Assembly: GCA_905160935.1 (NCBI GenBank)
Contig: CAJHZI010000447.1
Location: forward strand, 1,192,001 to 1,256,000
Origin: Enchytraeus crypticus
Lineage: Eukaryota; Annelida; Clitellata; Enchytraeida; Enchytraeidae
DNA length: 64,000 bases
Direction: 5' to 3'
In this document: positions 32,781 to 44,496 of the stretch, in pieces
How the letters are laid out: the number at the start of each line of letters is the position of its first letter
Numbering within the stretch: the first letter of the stretch is position 1
The notes under the pieces: generated by a model
The model's input: only the letters and a program-made list of their open reading frames with translations
The model's database searches: none
What the model was told of the DNA's origin: nothing
Made by a program: the position numbers and the translations under genes

Positions 32781-34729
32781 GTCATACATTCAAAAAGTCC
32801 AATTTACCTCTTGATAAAACAAATTATCTGAATTACCGAAAAATACTTGATAAAGATATCAAAAACTTCCGTCAAAATTATTATAAAAATAAATTAGTAA
32901 TAAGATCTAATTCTATTAAGAACATTTGGAGAACGTTGAATAGGCCTAATATTGCCAACTATCGTGGTATAACTGAGAATTAGACTACTGATCACTTAAC
33001 TACAAATGGTGATGGTATCAGAAATAGCAGGGACATTGCGAAAGAATTTAATAAATATTTTATACAAAATAGTGTACGTCTAGCAGATGCGATCCCTCGA
33101 AATGATGTATCATATCAGAGTTTTCTAAACAGGGCTCTACCACACTCTATTTTTCTAACTCCAACTTCCAACAATGAAGTCTTAAATTTCATTCATTCCA
33201 TGAATAAAAGTTATTCTACTGGCAATGACGGTATATCCAGTAAAATTTTACAATTATCTGCAAAGTATATTGCTAACCCACTTACCTTTATCGTTAATAA
33301 ATCGTTAGAATTAGGCTACTTTCCTGAGAATTTCAAATTAGCCAAGGTCATCCCTGTTTATAAAAAAGGTAAACATGACTTAGTGGCAAATTATAGACCA
33401 ATTTCCCTCCTTAATAATTTAAGTAAAATATTTGAGAAAATCATGCATAAACGCATTACTCCATTTCTAAATAAGTTCGAAGTCCTTAATGAAAATCAAT
33501 TTGGTTTTAGAACCGGCCATTTTACCACTGATGCTCTTTTCTCTAGTGTTAATTTATTATCTACTGAACATAATCATAAAAATAAGACACTTGGTATATT
33601 TTTAGATCTCTCAAAAGCATTTGATACTGTTGATCATAATATTCTGCTTCACAAATTGCATTTTTATGGAATACGTGGTACTGCCTATGATTGGTTTAGC
33701 TCTTATCTATCTCGAAGAAAACAATACACCTTAATTGGTGACAGCATATCTAGTGTGTTACCTCTTAGTATCGTTGTTCCTCAAGGTTCCATTTTAGGAC
33801 CTTTACTTTTTATAATCTATATGAATGATATTCATAATGCCTGTACATTTGAGTCCATTATACTGTATGCTGATGATTCTAATTTTTTTGTTAAACATAA
33901 GTCTATTGATGAATTGCTTATCTCTGCTAATCTAACTTGCTCGCAAGTAAGTAAATGGTTTATAAGTAACAAGCTAACTGTAAATTGCTCGAAGTATTCG
34001 TATGTTTTATTCTACCCCACTAAAGACGATGAAGCTGTTTTTCGATCTAACTATTTAAGTGTATCCCTTGATAATAACTGCATTAATAGAACATATGTTA
34101 CCATATTCTTAGGCTTAACATTAGATGAAAATTTGACTTTTGGTGATCATATTAAATCATTAATCTTTAAAATTAATAATTATAATAGTATGTTATACAA
34201 TCGTAGAGATTTTATTCCTATGAATTGTCGTAGAAATTTATATCTTTCATTGGTGCAATTAAGGACTCATTATGGAATTGAAGTTTATGCAAATACAACC
34301 AAACAGTTCCTTCAACCCTTACATGTTGCATGTAACCGTATTCTAAGAACTTTACAGAATAAACATAAATTTCATAATGTTAAACTACTTGATATGAATT
34401 ATAATGTATTACCAATTTATCAGTTATTCCAATTACTGGTAAACTTGTTTTTAAATGTATTAATTTTCCCGATCTGACTATGTCAGAATCCATGAGATGT
34501 ATTTTGATTGACAATCAGATTTCGTTTGTATATAATACCAGGCTCTCCGAGACCAATTATTTGTGTGCAAGAACAACCTCAGAATTTTTTTAATCTTATG
34601 CCTATAGGTATGTGAATTCTTGTAACCAAATACCTCCTGATATCCGCAGTTCGAGGTCTCTAGCTGAATTCACCAAACGTTACAAATGTATATTGTTTGA
34701 TGGCTTGTAAATGTCTAAATTTTTTTCTT
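32781..34729 (+). mobile_element. LINE-C, RT nearly intact, inserted in LINE-B
   Basis: An open frame at 33200-34477 (425 codons) holds the [91 protein letters not shown] with both catalytic Asp, [12 protein letters not shown] and YNRRDF. Upstream an in-frame stop separates a linker (YLNYRKILDKDIKNFRQNY), and downstream a frameshift precedes the last block up to FTKRYKCILFDGL. No endonuclease, so 5'-truncated. Confidence 0.9.
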
Positions 34730-35082
34730 AATCATTTGAAGCCAGATACTATTAAAACTTCCCCTAATATTTCATTTCGTTGTGTAAATAACGTTATTCT
34801 TGATCTCTTTTGTTCTGATCTTGAAAACTCGACTTTGATCAAGTCTCCTTGTAATGATCTTGATGAATTAGTACAACAGTATAACACTAATCTTTCATAT
34901 CTCCTTGATAAGCACGCGCCTCTAACTACCAAGAAGCTAAAGAAATCTAACCCTTGGTACACCTCTGATCTGAGAAAGCTAAAGGCTGCATGCTGTAGAG
35001 ATGAAAGAAAGTGGCGTTATACCCATTCCGATTTTTGGAAAACTGTTTCTAATTTGCAACACAATATTCATCGTACTGCTAT

Positions 35083-35992
35083 CAGTGATGTTAGGCCTTG
35101 GCCTTGACCTTGAGCCGGCCTTAAGGCCACTAAGCCCCGGTCTTGGCCTTGGGGGTTCCGGCCTTGGCCTTGCAAGTTTTGGCCTTGGCCTGGCACCCTG
35201 GCCTTGGCCTTAGCCTTGATCAAGGCCAAGGCCAAAATTGCTGTTGTACAGCATTCTGAATCGACTACTAGCCTTCAACAACAGTTGGCAAACAATATTG
35301 ATAAAATTAATCATCCTGACTTTGAGAGTAGTGAAACTTCAATAAAGATTCTTTATGAACTTGAGAAATTTGCTGCTCTAAGGCCTCTCTTTCAGCGTAT
35401 TCTTTGTGTGCCTGCCACATCTGCTCCTGTGGAAAGAATATTTTCACAAAGCGGCTTCATAGTGAGACCTCATCGCGCTCGAATGTGTGATTCAATGTTG
35501 GCTACCCTTATGATTCTAAAGTGTAACAGTGATTTGTAAGAAATTAATACTCTATTAAGTACTTTAGTTCTTATCGGATCTGTTTCTATATCTAATCTGA
35601 TTTTAGTAATATATTAGCCTCTTCAGTGATACTTCTGCTATGAAGTTAGCAAATAGGAACGTTAAAATTTCGTCAATGTGGTGTATTCAATATCTTATTT
35701 TCAGCATTAGATATCTCGTTTTAATATCTAATTCTGCGCTTATGATTCAAAATATAACGAAAGTTGTGGCTGCTTAAAATTTTAATTTGTAGTCCAATTG
35801 ACTTTAAAGTCCTTGGCCTTGGTCATAGTCTTGGCCTTGGCCTTGGTCATTATGGTCCTGGCCTTGGCCTTGACCATTATAGTCTTAGCATTGGCCTTGG
35901 CCTTGACCATTATAGTCTTAGCATTGGCCTTGGCCTTGGAGGTTCTGGCCTTGGCCTTGGCCTTGAGGGTCCTGGCCTTGTTAACATCACTG
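35083..35992 (+). mobile_element. hAT-G: hAT with GGCCTT-array ends and transposase remnant
   Basis: Terminal inverted repeats cagtgatgtta at both ends. Exact 8-bp target duplication actgctat at 35075-35082 and 35993-36000, inside LINE-B. Just inside each end lie arrays of ggccttggccttg (35094-35232 and 35812-35981), head-to-head. The centre (35210-35537) codes the hAT C-terminal dimerisation block: KFAALRPLFQRILCVPATSA, PVERIFSQSGFIVRPHRARM. The N-terminal catalytic part of a transposase is missing, so it is non-autonomous. Confidence 0.92.
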
Positions 35993-36388
35993 ACTGCTAT
36001 TGCTAATGCTAAGAAAGAGTACTACTCCTCCTTGGTCAGTAAGGCTGTGAATGCCCAGAGATTATGGAAAACTTTTAATGATCTTTTACATAGATCTATT
36101 TCTCCTTTTCTTCCTTTTACTCCTGATGAGTCACTTCCTGAACAGTTACTTTAGTGATAAGATAAGCAATCTTAGAGCACCTATATCTCCAGCTCGTAAC
36201 TCTACTCCTCATACTCTAATAGAGACTCATTCCAAGGATGAGCTTTCTAATTTCACTCCAGTTACAATTGAAGAGATTACTAAATTAGTTTTAGACACTC
36301 CAGCCAAACATTGTGACTTGGTCACTATCCCAACCTCTCTTTTAAAGAAGTATATTCACATACTCGCTCCTGTATTGACATTGATTGT

Positions 36389-36431
<43 letters not shown>

Positions 36432-36743
36432 GGTATATTTCCTTGCGCTTTTAAGCTTGCAGTTATTACTCCATTGCTTAAAAAGCCCACACTGGATAAG
36501 GAATCATTGTCAAATTACAGGCCTATTTCAAATCTGTCATACATATCTAAGCTCACTGAAAGAGTTGTTCTTCAGAGGCTTTCTCCTCATCTCTCTTACA
36601 ATGATCTATTTAATAAGCATCAAGCTGCTTATACTAATCCTCGTTCAACTGAAACAGTGCTTCTATCTGTGTGCAATCATGGGCGCCAGAACGTTTTTAG
36701 AATTGGTACCGCAAAAGGTAGTAGACAGTATAAGTGGGACGGC

Positions 36744-37868
36744 CAATGGCGGATCCAGGGGGGCCCGCCCCCAACCCCTTAGGCACGCCGATAAAAAAAT
36801 TTAAACTATATTTTCATTGTTAAAATGGCAATTTCTATGTATGAATATGGTTGTAAGGGCAGTGGTTGGGGGGGGGGGGGGGGGGAAGAGAGGGAACACA
36901 GTTCCACTAGCTTAATTTTTTTCAAATATGGGATTAGGGGTCCATATTTAGTATACTAGGAACCCAGTATAGTGGAAGGGGGCCCGAAAAATGTTGAGCG
37001 TTTCACTAGCTCTCAATTTTCACCTTAACCACTGTCTCCATCTTCTTCAGTGCACTGCAAGTGGCAGGTACAAGGTTCATATTAATACTAAAAGTCTGTT
37101 TTCTCGCTGCACAAGAGCACTCCTTAGAACAACATGTTAATCACTTCACAAAGTCTATGCCTTATCCATACCTTATGTAGCCTATAGCTTGCGAAAAGTA
37201 TGGCTTCTGAGGTGGTTTCGCGTTGCCTTCCTCAGTTAGATGGATTAATTACCATTTAATCCGGGGAAAAATATTTCATGGTGAGGTGTGTCCTCTCGTG
37301 CCATCCTCAGCTCCTGCCTTAGTCGCCTCTTACGTACACGCAGCAGATTGTTTGCGGTTGCCCTATTCCGCAGTGGTCCAACCACACCCGACCACAACAC
37401 GGGGATTAACCACCGTATTAAGGGAAAAAGGGTGTATAAGTAAAAAATGTGAACTCTGACCCGGAGCAGTGGTGTAAACTGTAAACAGCCTTGGCTGAGG
37501 GACTTAAGCCCCCCCCCCGTTCCGCCAAGATTAAGTTACTTTTACAATTAATCCAGATCTGCTGATTTTTTCAGTGGTGAAAAAATTAACCTATTTTTTC
37601 AAAAACAAATGTAGGATTTTAGGCATTTTAGGCTTTTCCCTGTTTTGGTTTTCCGACTTTAGTACGGGCAGTTATTGGGAGGGTAGGAAACGGGGGATAC
37701 ATCACTCTATGAGCCGAGCGCAGTAGTGAAAAAATGTTGAGCCCCCCCCCTCCCATACAGCATTTTTTTCTGGTTGGTTCACATGTCCCGAAGATGGCAG
37801 GGCGTAAGCAAGAAATGTGTACTCCCAAAAAAATTTCGGCCCCCCCTTAAAAATTCCTGGATCCCATG
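36744..37868. mobile_element. hAT-W copy 3, nested in hAT-C
   Basis: Ends caatggcggatccagg and (reverse complement) catgggatccagg. Flanks gggacggc (36736-36743) and gggatggc (37869-37876), 7 of 8 equal. Inverted relative to copy 1. Split by SINE-E2 at 37044-37407. Confidence 0.78.
37044..37407 (-). mobile_element. SINE-E2 nested in hAT-W copy 3
   Basis: Minus-strand copy from cagtgcactgcaagtggcag to cccgaccacaacacggg. Short flanking match ttaaccac on both sides suggests the target duplication. Confidence 0.78.
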
Positions 37869-37892
37869 GGGATGGCAACGTAAATTACGTAT

Positions 37893-38132
37893 CACTTTAC
37901 TATTAAGACGTCAATCTAATCTTTATTTTATCCTACGTTATAATGAGACAGATGCTGAGGCGAATTGAACCCTCGTGGGTTCGAATCCCAGCCGCGCTGA
38001 TCAGAGAAGGAAAATCTCGGACATTCACTGGATTGGATATACGGAAAATGGTCTAAATTGCCTAACCGTTAAAACATGTGGTATTAAAAGTGATAGCTAT
38101 CGACATAGGTGATCATTTCACTATAATGCGTG
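37893..38132 (+). mobile_element. SINE-t1
   Basis: ctcgtgggttcgaatcccag, ggacattcactggattggat, catttcactataatgcgtgt. First bases diverged. Confidence 0.8.
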
Positions 38133-39360
38133 TTTACTTTACTTTTTTACACTATAGTCAATTTATACACTGGAACAGTAACAGGATAGGACCCTGTACT
38201 AACTTACGCAGACATGAGCTGGAGCACACCCAAGCAATTGTAGGCATGCTGACTATTATTAATAAAATATTACTCACATGTGCCAGCGTATGCAGCTCAT
38301 GAGAAAGTTATAATGTTGCTTAGCGTCAATATCAAAACTTCTAGTAATACTGTCAGGCCCAACGGGAATTCAGGAAATTTAAAGTTTCCTGCTTTTTGAA
38401 AAATTCACTTATCATTGTGAAGGCTGTACTACTGATGATAGAGACCATTCTGCCACGTTCTGCATATAGTTGAAGACATATAGGCTTCGTGTAACATATC
38501 CTACTCTCATAAGTCTACTTTAAAGCTAAAGCATTGTGGAGAATTGCATAGAACCAAAGTTATAAAATTTTAAGACAAGTGTATTTAATACTGTCTGACT
38601 TTATAACCAACCAGGCTTACATTTAGGCCTATGTAAGTTATGTAACCCATTTTTTATAAACCATCGATTTAGCCATGCATCTAATATTACTAATATTTAA
38701 CATCTAATATTACTTATAGGCCTAATTGGCCCTACTACTATTGTAAATACATATATCTGAATTATTCGTATTACTAAATATCCTACACGTACACTAGTGA
38801 TCTATTCTAAATGAATTTAAGGACCCTTTCGTTACCTCAATTTTAAAATTTTCATAGCTCTATACTAGCCTGCGTTAGCAGGCTATAAAATAAAATAAAA
38901 ATCTATAAATTAAAATAGCTGTACAACAGTGACTGCTAAACTTGCTAGTCCAACTGAATGTGAGCTCATTAGGACTCCTGTACATGTATTAACGACGGCA
39001 ACCTTAGGCCTACTCTTAGCCCCATGTTGAGGCTGCAGTCTATGAAGATGGGCTGTTCCTGACCCACAAGTTCTAATCTGCTAATGAGGAAAGGGCGTCA
39101 CAAAAAACTAACGCATCAAGGTTGCAGGCCCATTGATATGTGACTGAATTCTCTCAACATTTGATAACAATTTATTATTTCTGACACCCGGTCGCCTTCG
39201 CTTCACGGGATTCCCTCACTAGAGGGCTGTTATTTATTCCAGCTTAACGACTATAGCCTTGATTTTACTTTTACACTAATGACCCCTTCTACATTATTAA
39301 GATCGTTAAGAGTAAAACAGTGGAACAAAAAGTGGTACGGCATTTAACATTGGGACTAAA
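38133..39360. other. Unrecognised interior of hAT-C
   Basis: No protein-like frame or repeat shared elsewhere recognised. Frequent taggcct words. Confidence 0.4.
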
Positions 39361-39894
39361 AAGTGGTACGGAAATTGCCGTACCTGCCGTAGCGGTGCCG
39401 GCGCCTATGTGTGCAATTCTATTGTTAATGCCATGTGCAAACAACGCTTAACTGGATTATGTATGCTTGATCTTTCGGCCGCTTTTGATACCATTGATCA
39501 CAATATTCTTCTGGAACGTCTTTCTTCCTGGTTCGGTATTCGTGGAATTGTTCTTGATTGGTTTTCCTCCTATCTGACGGATCGTTCTTTTAGTGTTAAA
39601 GTAATGGAGTACATCTCTTCGCCTTCCCACTTAAAGTATGGTGTGCCTCAAGGCTCCGTTCTTGGTCCTATCCTCTTCAATCTCTATACAACACCCTTAA
39701 GCTCACTGATCTCTTCTCATTATATTGATCATGAGCTATATGCTGATGACGCTCAAATGTGCACTTGTTTCACCCCTAACTCATACTCTGATGCTGAAAC
39801 CCTCCTGCAGCAAAGTTTTCAGTCTACATGTAGACCTATATCCTCTTGGATGTCTGCCAATTTTTTTGCACTTAATCCATCTAAGACTGAATAG

Positions 39895-40150
39895 ATCAAT
39901 TCGGTAATTGAAACATATCTTGTTGCATGGTAACACCGGTTTGTTTGTATGTGGACAGCTGATCCATATATTTGCATGTAAATATAATGGGTCAACAGGT
40001 AAAATTTATAATTATTTGGCAGAAGAAACATGATGACATGAAGTCTCTATGATTTGATTAATATTAATTGGTTTTAGTTAAGAGCCTGATGAGTCTTAAA
40101 CAAGCATGTAATTCCTTCCTGACTCTGTGATGTTATGTTATGTTATGAAA
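39895..40150 (+). mobile_element. LINE-D 3' end only
   Basis: Ends cctgatgagtcttaaacaag, attccttcctgactctgtga, tgttatgttatgttatg, the same (in reverse) as 53033-53110. Directly joined to LINE-B at 39894, so either a short insertion or a recombination product. Confidence 0.8.
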
Positions 40151-40690
40151 CCGGGATCTTACAAACTAATTAGGTAAAAGAAATAGCTTTTAAGGATAGG
40201 AGAAATGGAGGATGGTACAATAATAGAAACGAGAGAAAATAAAAGAAAATACGTAGTCCAGCATGAAAAGCCAAATTTTCTTTTAAGAACATTAATTAGT
40301 ACGATAGAATAAATTCCCTATCTTGCGATTAATATCCAAATCATCATGATAGCAGTAATGTCCAAATCATCATAATGGCAATTATATAGTGAGATAATTG
40401 CACACATTTTTAACCGGGATCTTACAAACCTAAAGGATATATAGATGGCTTAAGGATACTAAATTTTTATTTTAATTTTATTCTCGACAAAATGAATACA
40501 GCAACACCAACAAGCAAACATAGCAAAATAGAGAGATTATGCAATAAGTAATACTAAATAATTAGATGCGATTATTATTAATAAATAAATAAATTTAACT
40601 ATTTAATTACTGTAATTTATGTATGAAAGTTGGTAGGAAAACTATTTTGTATGTATTTTTATAAATATTGTTTGCTTGGTTTGACAGACG

Positions 40691-40847
40691 GGGATAGAGT
40701 TCATGGATCTGTACAGTCACCTGGTGCCCGTGTACGATGTGGAGCCGCTCGAGACGAGACAAGCACAGACTGATCCCCCTCGTTGATCAAGCCAGCAGAA
40801 CAGCAGAAACCGAGCCTCCCCCCGCTACTGACACAAGTGGTGCCAGG
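40691..40847 (+). pseudogene. Degraded PRPF8 (Prp8) exon fragment
   Basis: The frame from 40691 reads [18 protein letters not shown] then PLE, a stretch I recognise as spliceosomal Prp8. After that about a dozen expected residues are missing. The rest still resembles Prp8 DNA coding for [20 protein letters not shown] and ending KWCQ, but several 1-4 bp indels break the frame and bring a TGA at about 40783. It is preceded by GACAG and followed by GTACGT, so it may once have been an exon with its splice sites. GC-rich third positions contrast with the AT-rich surroundings. No other Prp8 exon was seen, so this is a fragment or partial gene duplication, not an active gene. Confidence 0.7.
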
Positions 40848-40859
40848 GTACGTAATCAT

Positions 40860-41590
40860 GTACTTGTAGCAAATGTAGCAGTGACGAAAGTTTTCTACAT
40901 TATGACACACTTTACTGCAACCGATGCCACATAATTCTTGATATAATATAAAAATATCTGCTGAAATCATTAAATTTGATAACCAAATCTTTGAAAGTTA
41001 AAGCTAAACTCTGTGCATGTAATTTGATATTGCTTAAAATTAAGAAGAGACTTTTCTTATCATGTATAATGTTATCTGTATAACGCAATCGATTACGAGC
41101 AGTTTAAACGATCTTTGAAGTCTTAAGGTTACTTTAGGTTCTATTCCGTATAAAATTATAACTGCTTAGTTAATCTCTGATGCTCAGATAATTTTCCTTT
41201 TTCCGTTTGATTTCTTTCGCATTATTTATTTAAAAAATTCTGAAATTTAGTTAATTTTCGTGGTAAATGACTCAAAATAAAATTGACTGAAAATGACATT
41301 TTTTTGAATTACAAAAATTACAGTGCTATACTGTCGTTATGAGCTTATCTGACAGGTTTTTCACAAGGTCAGAGTGTTTGTACAAGCTATCAGCAGATGT
41401 ATTTAACAAAGACAAATAATTATAAAAGGGAGAACATTAAATATTGGGCTCAATGCTAGAGAGGAACTTGACCCGGCGGCTCAAATTTAAGTTAAATAAT
41501 TCTATTAATCAGTGTGATATAAATTAATTTATATTACTAAAAAAATATATGACAGTTTACAAAAAATTTGATTTGAACATTTTTGCTTTA
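40860..41590. other. No recognised feature
   Basis: AT-rich spacer between the PRPF8 fragment and the Q-rich stretch. Confidence 0.45.
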
Positions 41591-41593
41591 TTT

Positions 41594-41885
41594 GGCGAGG
41601 TACAGATCCGCAGCAGGACTCCCATCCTCGAGAAGTTGGAGCGTCCATCGGAGGATTTGGCGAGCTAAACCGACAGAGCGGTGCCAGTGTATAACTGGCT
41701 GATAGCCGTTGGTAATACCGGAGCTCTTCATGTAAGCCGGCTTAACGAGATTGTTCGACAATATCTCATCAGCAACAGCAGGTGTTGTTGCAGCAACAAC
41801 AACAGAAGGCTTTGTTGCAGCAAAAGCTGAGAATTCAGCAGCAGCAGCTCTTGCTTCAACAGCAGCTGCAAATCCCTGGGTGATG
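41594..41885 (+). other. Q-rich open stretch, possible exon or gene fragment
   Basis: 41762-41885 in one frame reads HQQQQVLLQQQQQKALL and KLRIQQQQLLLQQQLQIPG, then stop. The preceding 41605-41690, after AGGTACAG, is GC-richer (EVQIRSRTPILEKLERPSED in one frame) with a stop after SEDLAS. Q-rich segments like this occur in transcription coactivators, but no named family is recognised. May belong with the PRPF8 fragment as part of a GC-richer duplicated block, or be an expanded CAG/CTG repeat. Confidence 0.3.
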
Positions 41886-42052
41886 GAAGGTTATTCTTAA
41901 ATCTACGCCGGCTGCAATTGATGCGCCACCAAAAGTCAACTATTACTAATAACCATGGAGAGGAAGGAGGAAATGGGCCTTAAACAAGCTGCTGTGCTTC
42001 CTGACCCAACGTGCCGTTATGTTGGGCGTGTGGTGGGAGTTAATAAGTTTTG
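41874..42052 (+). mobile_element. SINE-5S without 5S head
   Basis: Begins ccctgggtgatggaaggtta, then gccggctgcaattgatgcgc, aataaccatggagaggaagg, and the LINE-D-type tail cttaaacaagctgctgtgct, cctgacccaacgtg. Confidence 0.82.
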
Positions 42053-42924
42053 ATAGTAGTGTGTGGATGAAATGTTTGCTAAATATTATAGATTTACATA
42101 AAAAATTAATTCTACCAGAATATGTTGAATTGAGGTTGCCATGTGAACTGCCACTCTATAATCTGCAGTGGTGATTTAACTTGATTATCGTTTATTTCGT
42201 TGTTCAATGACACTTTGCACTGAATACATTTGTAACAAAGCAAAAGCCAAATTTAACCAATATTTTTTTTGGTTGACTATTAATTTAAAACTTGTAAATT
42301 ATATAATTATTATTATAAGTTACAATATTAGTAACGTAAAAATCTAATATGACAATAATTTTCATGCTATGTAGTTTGAGCTGAACCTGATATTTAGTAC
42401 TTTTTCAAAATTGTTGAAGTTAATGAATTCATTATCGTCATCATCATCTTCCCTTGAACCCCAGTTTAACTAGGGTCAGCATTAGAAATGTTGTAGCAAT
42501 TTCTAGAGCCTTGGCGCTCATCAACGGAATGCTCTTTTGACTCTTTCTTTCTCTTATGTTGGTTTGGATCTTAGTGCTTTGACGTTTTGTACAACATGAT
42601 TGTGCCGTCAACGGTTGGTCTATCCTTCTGCAACCCCGGAAGTAAATTGATGTTAAAATTTTTTAATGCATATTAGGTTGGCTTTTATGATGCATAACTT
42701 AATGATAGAGCACGTTACAAAGCGTCAGAAACGTTTCTGTAAATTGCTTTCAATCAATCAGCGTATAGCTGCCAGTGAAATATTTGCATAACAGTAATAT
42801 AATCACTCGTGGTTTTGATTTCTAATGCGTAACTAAGGTATCTATTGCCGCGCAAGTGGCACATCGGTTAAGAGTCTCGCCAAATCTTTTTATTCGAGAG
42901 CAACGATAACAGTAATAAGTTAAT
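42053..42924. other. No recognised feature
   Basis: AT-rich. A box A-like ggcacatcggttaagag at 42851 precedes SINE-E2 but no box B follows. Confidence 0.4.
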
Positions 42925-43190
42925 CCCTTCACAAAGTCTATGCCTTATCCATACCTTATGTAGCCTATAGCTTGGGAAAATATGTGGGCTCCTGGGGTGG
43001 TTTCCCGTTGCCTTCCTCAGTTAGGTAGATTTATTACCATTTAACCCTGGGGAAAACATTTCATGGTGAGGTGGGTCCCCTCTTGCCATCCTCAGCTCCT
43101 GCCTTTAGACGCCTCTTACGTACACGCGGCAGATTGTTTGCGGTTGCCCAATTCTGCAGTGGTCTAACCACACCCGAGCACAACACGGGG
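42925..43190 (-). mobile_element. SINE-E2, partial
   Basis: cccttcacaaagtctatgcc, tggtttcccgttgccttcct, cttacgtacacgcggcagat, cgagcacaacacgggg: the first two thirds of the repeat. Confidence 0.78.
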
Positions 43191-43339
43191 AACCCTTCTT
43201 ATATCTTGATAAAAATAAAAGCATGAACAAACATAAAAAATAGCGAATATACAAATTGATGTTCTATATTATTATAGGATGTTCATCCATAGAAACCCAA
43301 GCAGCGTAATTGTATCTTCCAGCGATATATAGCAATATT

Positions 43340-43850
43340 TTATGTATACAAGAAAACAGTCTTTTGACACTAGAGGACCTTGAAAATTAACTAAACAGCA
43401 TGCAACAAAAACAAGTTGGTTAGAAATGGATGCTAAATTCAAAGGAATAACATTGCTGAGGATCCTAAATAACTCCTTTTATAGCACGTTCACGTGAATC
43501 CGTACATTTGCTATTTGCCTAGTCTTAACTTTCATCAGCGGGAGTTAAGCGTGAACGACCTTGCAAAAATGGTGGAATAACGAGTTTGGCTCGCTTCTCA
43601 TACAGCATATCTCTAATAGTCAAGCCTCGATCGGCCAGCACCAGATCTCTAGCCTCTAGACTGTCAGTTTTCGTTTTAGTTCTGCTATCTCTTAAGTTTT
43701 GCACATTAATTTTGTCGTTAATGTTTGTAAATTCTCTCTCCGCATTCTATCTGACTGTATCAGTATCGGTTGAAGCCGTTAATAGAGCAACTGAAGTCAG
43801 TGAATTAGTTTGCCGCAATTCAGTCTCTGTGTGATGAAGCCAGGTCAGAT
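43340..43850 (-). pseudogene. Harbinger/ISL2EU-type DDE transposase, C-terminal relic
   Basis: Minus strand: DLVLADRGLTIRDMLYEKRA, KLVIPPFLQGRSRLTPADES, then after a frameshift and stop TRQIANVRIHVERAIKGVI, and after another break FRILSNVIPLNLASISNQLV and ACCLVNFQGPLV. The ADRG, PPFL and RIHVERA blocks are typical of DDE_Tnp_4 proteins, with D of ADRG and E of HVERA as catalytic residues. N-terminus and ends not found. Confidence 0.82.
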
Positions 43851-44034
43851 CAGCTGAAGGGTCAAATGTTGAACTGGACCTGAGCAACTACAGAGTCACA
43901 CCGATGTAACTTATTGACCTGCTGGAGCATTTCTTTTCTTAGAAAATTTAGCAACCTAAAACAAAAATAATCAATAATTAAAATTAGGTTTAAAAAATTA
44001 ACAATTAATAGAACAAAGTAAGGGCTGACTTTCC

Positions 44035-44275
44035 ATGGTTATTAGTAATCGTTGCCTTTTGATGGCGCATCAATTGCAGTCGGCACGGATTTAAGAATAA
44101 CCTTCCATCGCCTTGGGAATTTTTCCTTCCTAGGCTGTCAACACTCGGTCTTCCAAGGTGGTCACCCACAATGTACTAACCGAGGTCAATGTAGCTTAAT
44201 TTCGATAATTGACGCTCAACTAAACCAAGTGTGCTACTTCCCGCCTTAGTGCGCTAAATCCTGCCGTTGAAAAAC
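44035..44275 (-). mobile_element. SINE-5S copy
   Basis: Minus strand, with central domain (catggttattagtaatcgtt, gcatcaattgcagtcggcac) and full 5S-like head (tgtcaacactcggtcttcca, aggtggtcacccacaatgta, ctaaccgaggtc). The tail is cut short. Confidence 0.85.
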
Positions 44276-44496
44276 TTGTCGCAAATTGTATTGTAAATAA
44301 AACTGAATCTAAGTTTGAAAGCTTTTTCTGTTTTTATATGACAGTGGATATTGTCAGATACAGTCTGATTGGACAATCCTACTCATAATAAGACCATCTT
44401 AAATATTCTAAATCCTACTCATAAGGCAATCCTACAGATAGATGGATTAATAAAAATAGATAGTTACACTTATTGCATTGGTTGATCTATGTTACT

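Larger units (their letters stand above)
36678..39409. mobile_element. hAT-C: 2.7-kb hAT-like element with nested insertions
   Basis: Ends catgggcgcc and (reverse complement) cataggcgcc. Exact 8-bp duplication tgtgcaat at 36670-36677 and 39410-39417, and LINE-B coding resumes after it. Contains hAT-W copy 3 (36744-37868), SINE-t1 (37893-38132) and about 1.2 kb of unrecognised sequence with aagtggtacgg repeats near the right end. No transposase seen. Confidence 0.85.
32415..39894 (+). mobile_element. LINE-B (CR1-like), split into four blocks by three insertions
   Basis: Block 1 (32415-32780): endonuclease, HVVAVYRPPSSST, NFVITCDLNIHFDNPLDP. Block 2 (34730-35082): KPDTIKTSPNISFRC, LTTKKLKKSNPWYTSDLRKL. 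Block 3 (36001-36677): ANAKKEYYSSLVSKAVN, then RT start SNYRPISNLSYISKL, with a (CT)n expansion at 36392-36428. Block 4 (39410-39894): LDLSAAFDTIDHNILLERL, YGVPQGSVLGPILFNLY, HELYADDAQM, ending at NPSKTE. All four are in the same order as a normal CR1-like ORF2. Block 4 abuts a LINE-D tail. Frame is broken only at insertions and a few points. Confidence 0.9.

Noticed and set aside
33200..34477. Reading the 425-codon RT frame as a host or retroviral pol gene
   Set aside because: The motifs ([23 protein letters not shown]) and the missing integrase, protease and LTRs show a non-LTR retrotransposon.
35764..36154. Long frames of Leu-Ala and Leu-Gly repeats, forward strand
   Set aside because: They are translations of the GGCCTT arrays at the ends of hAT-G, not proteins.
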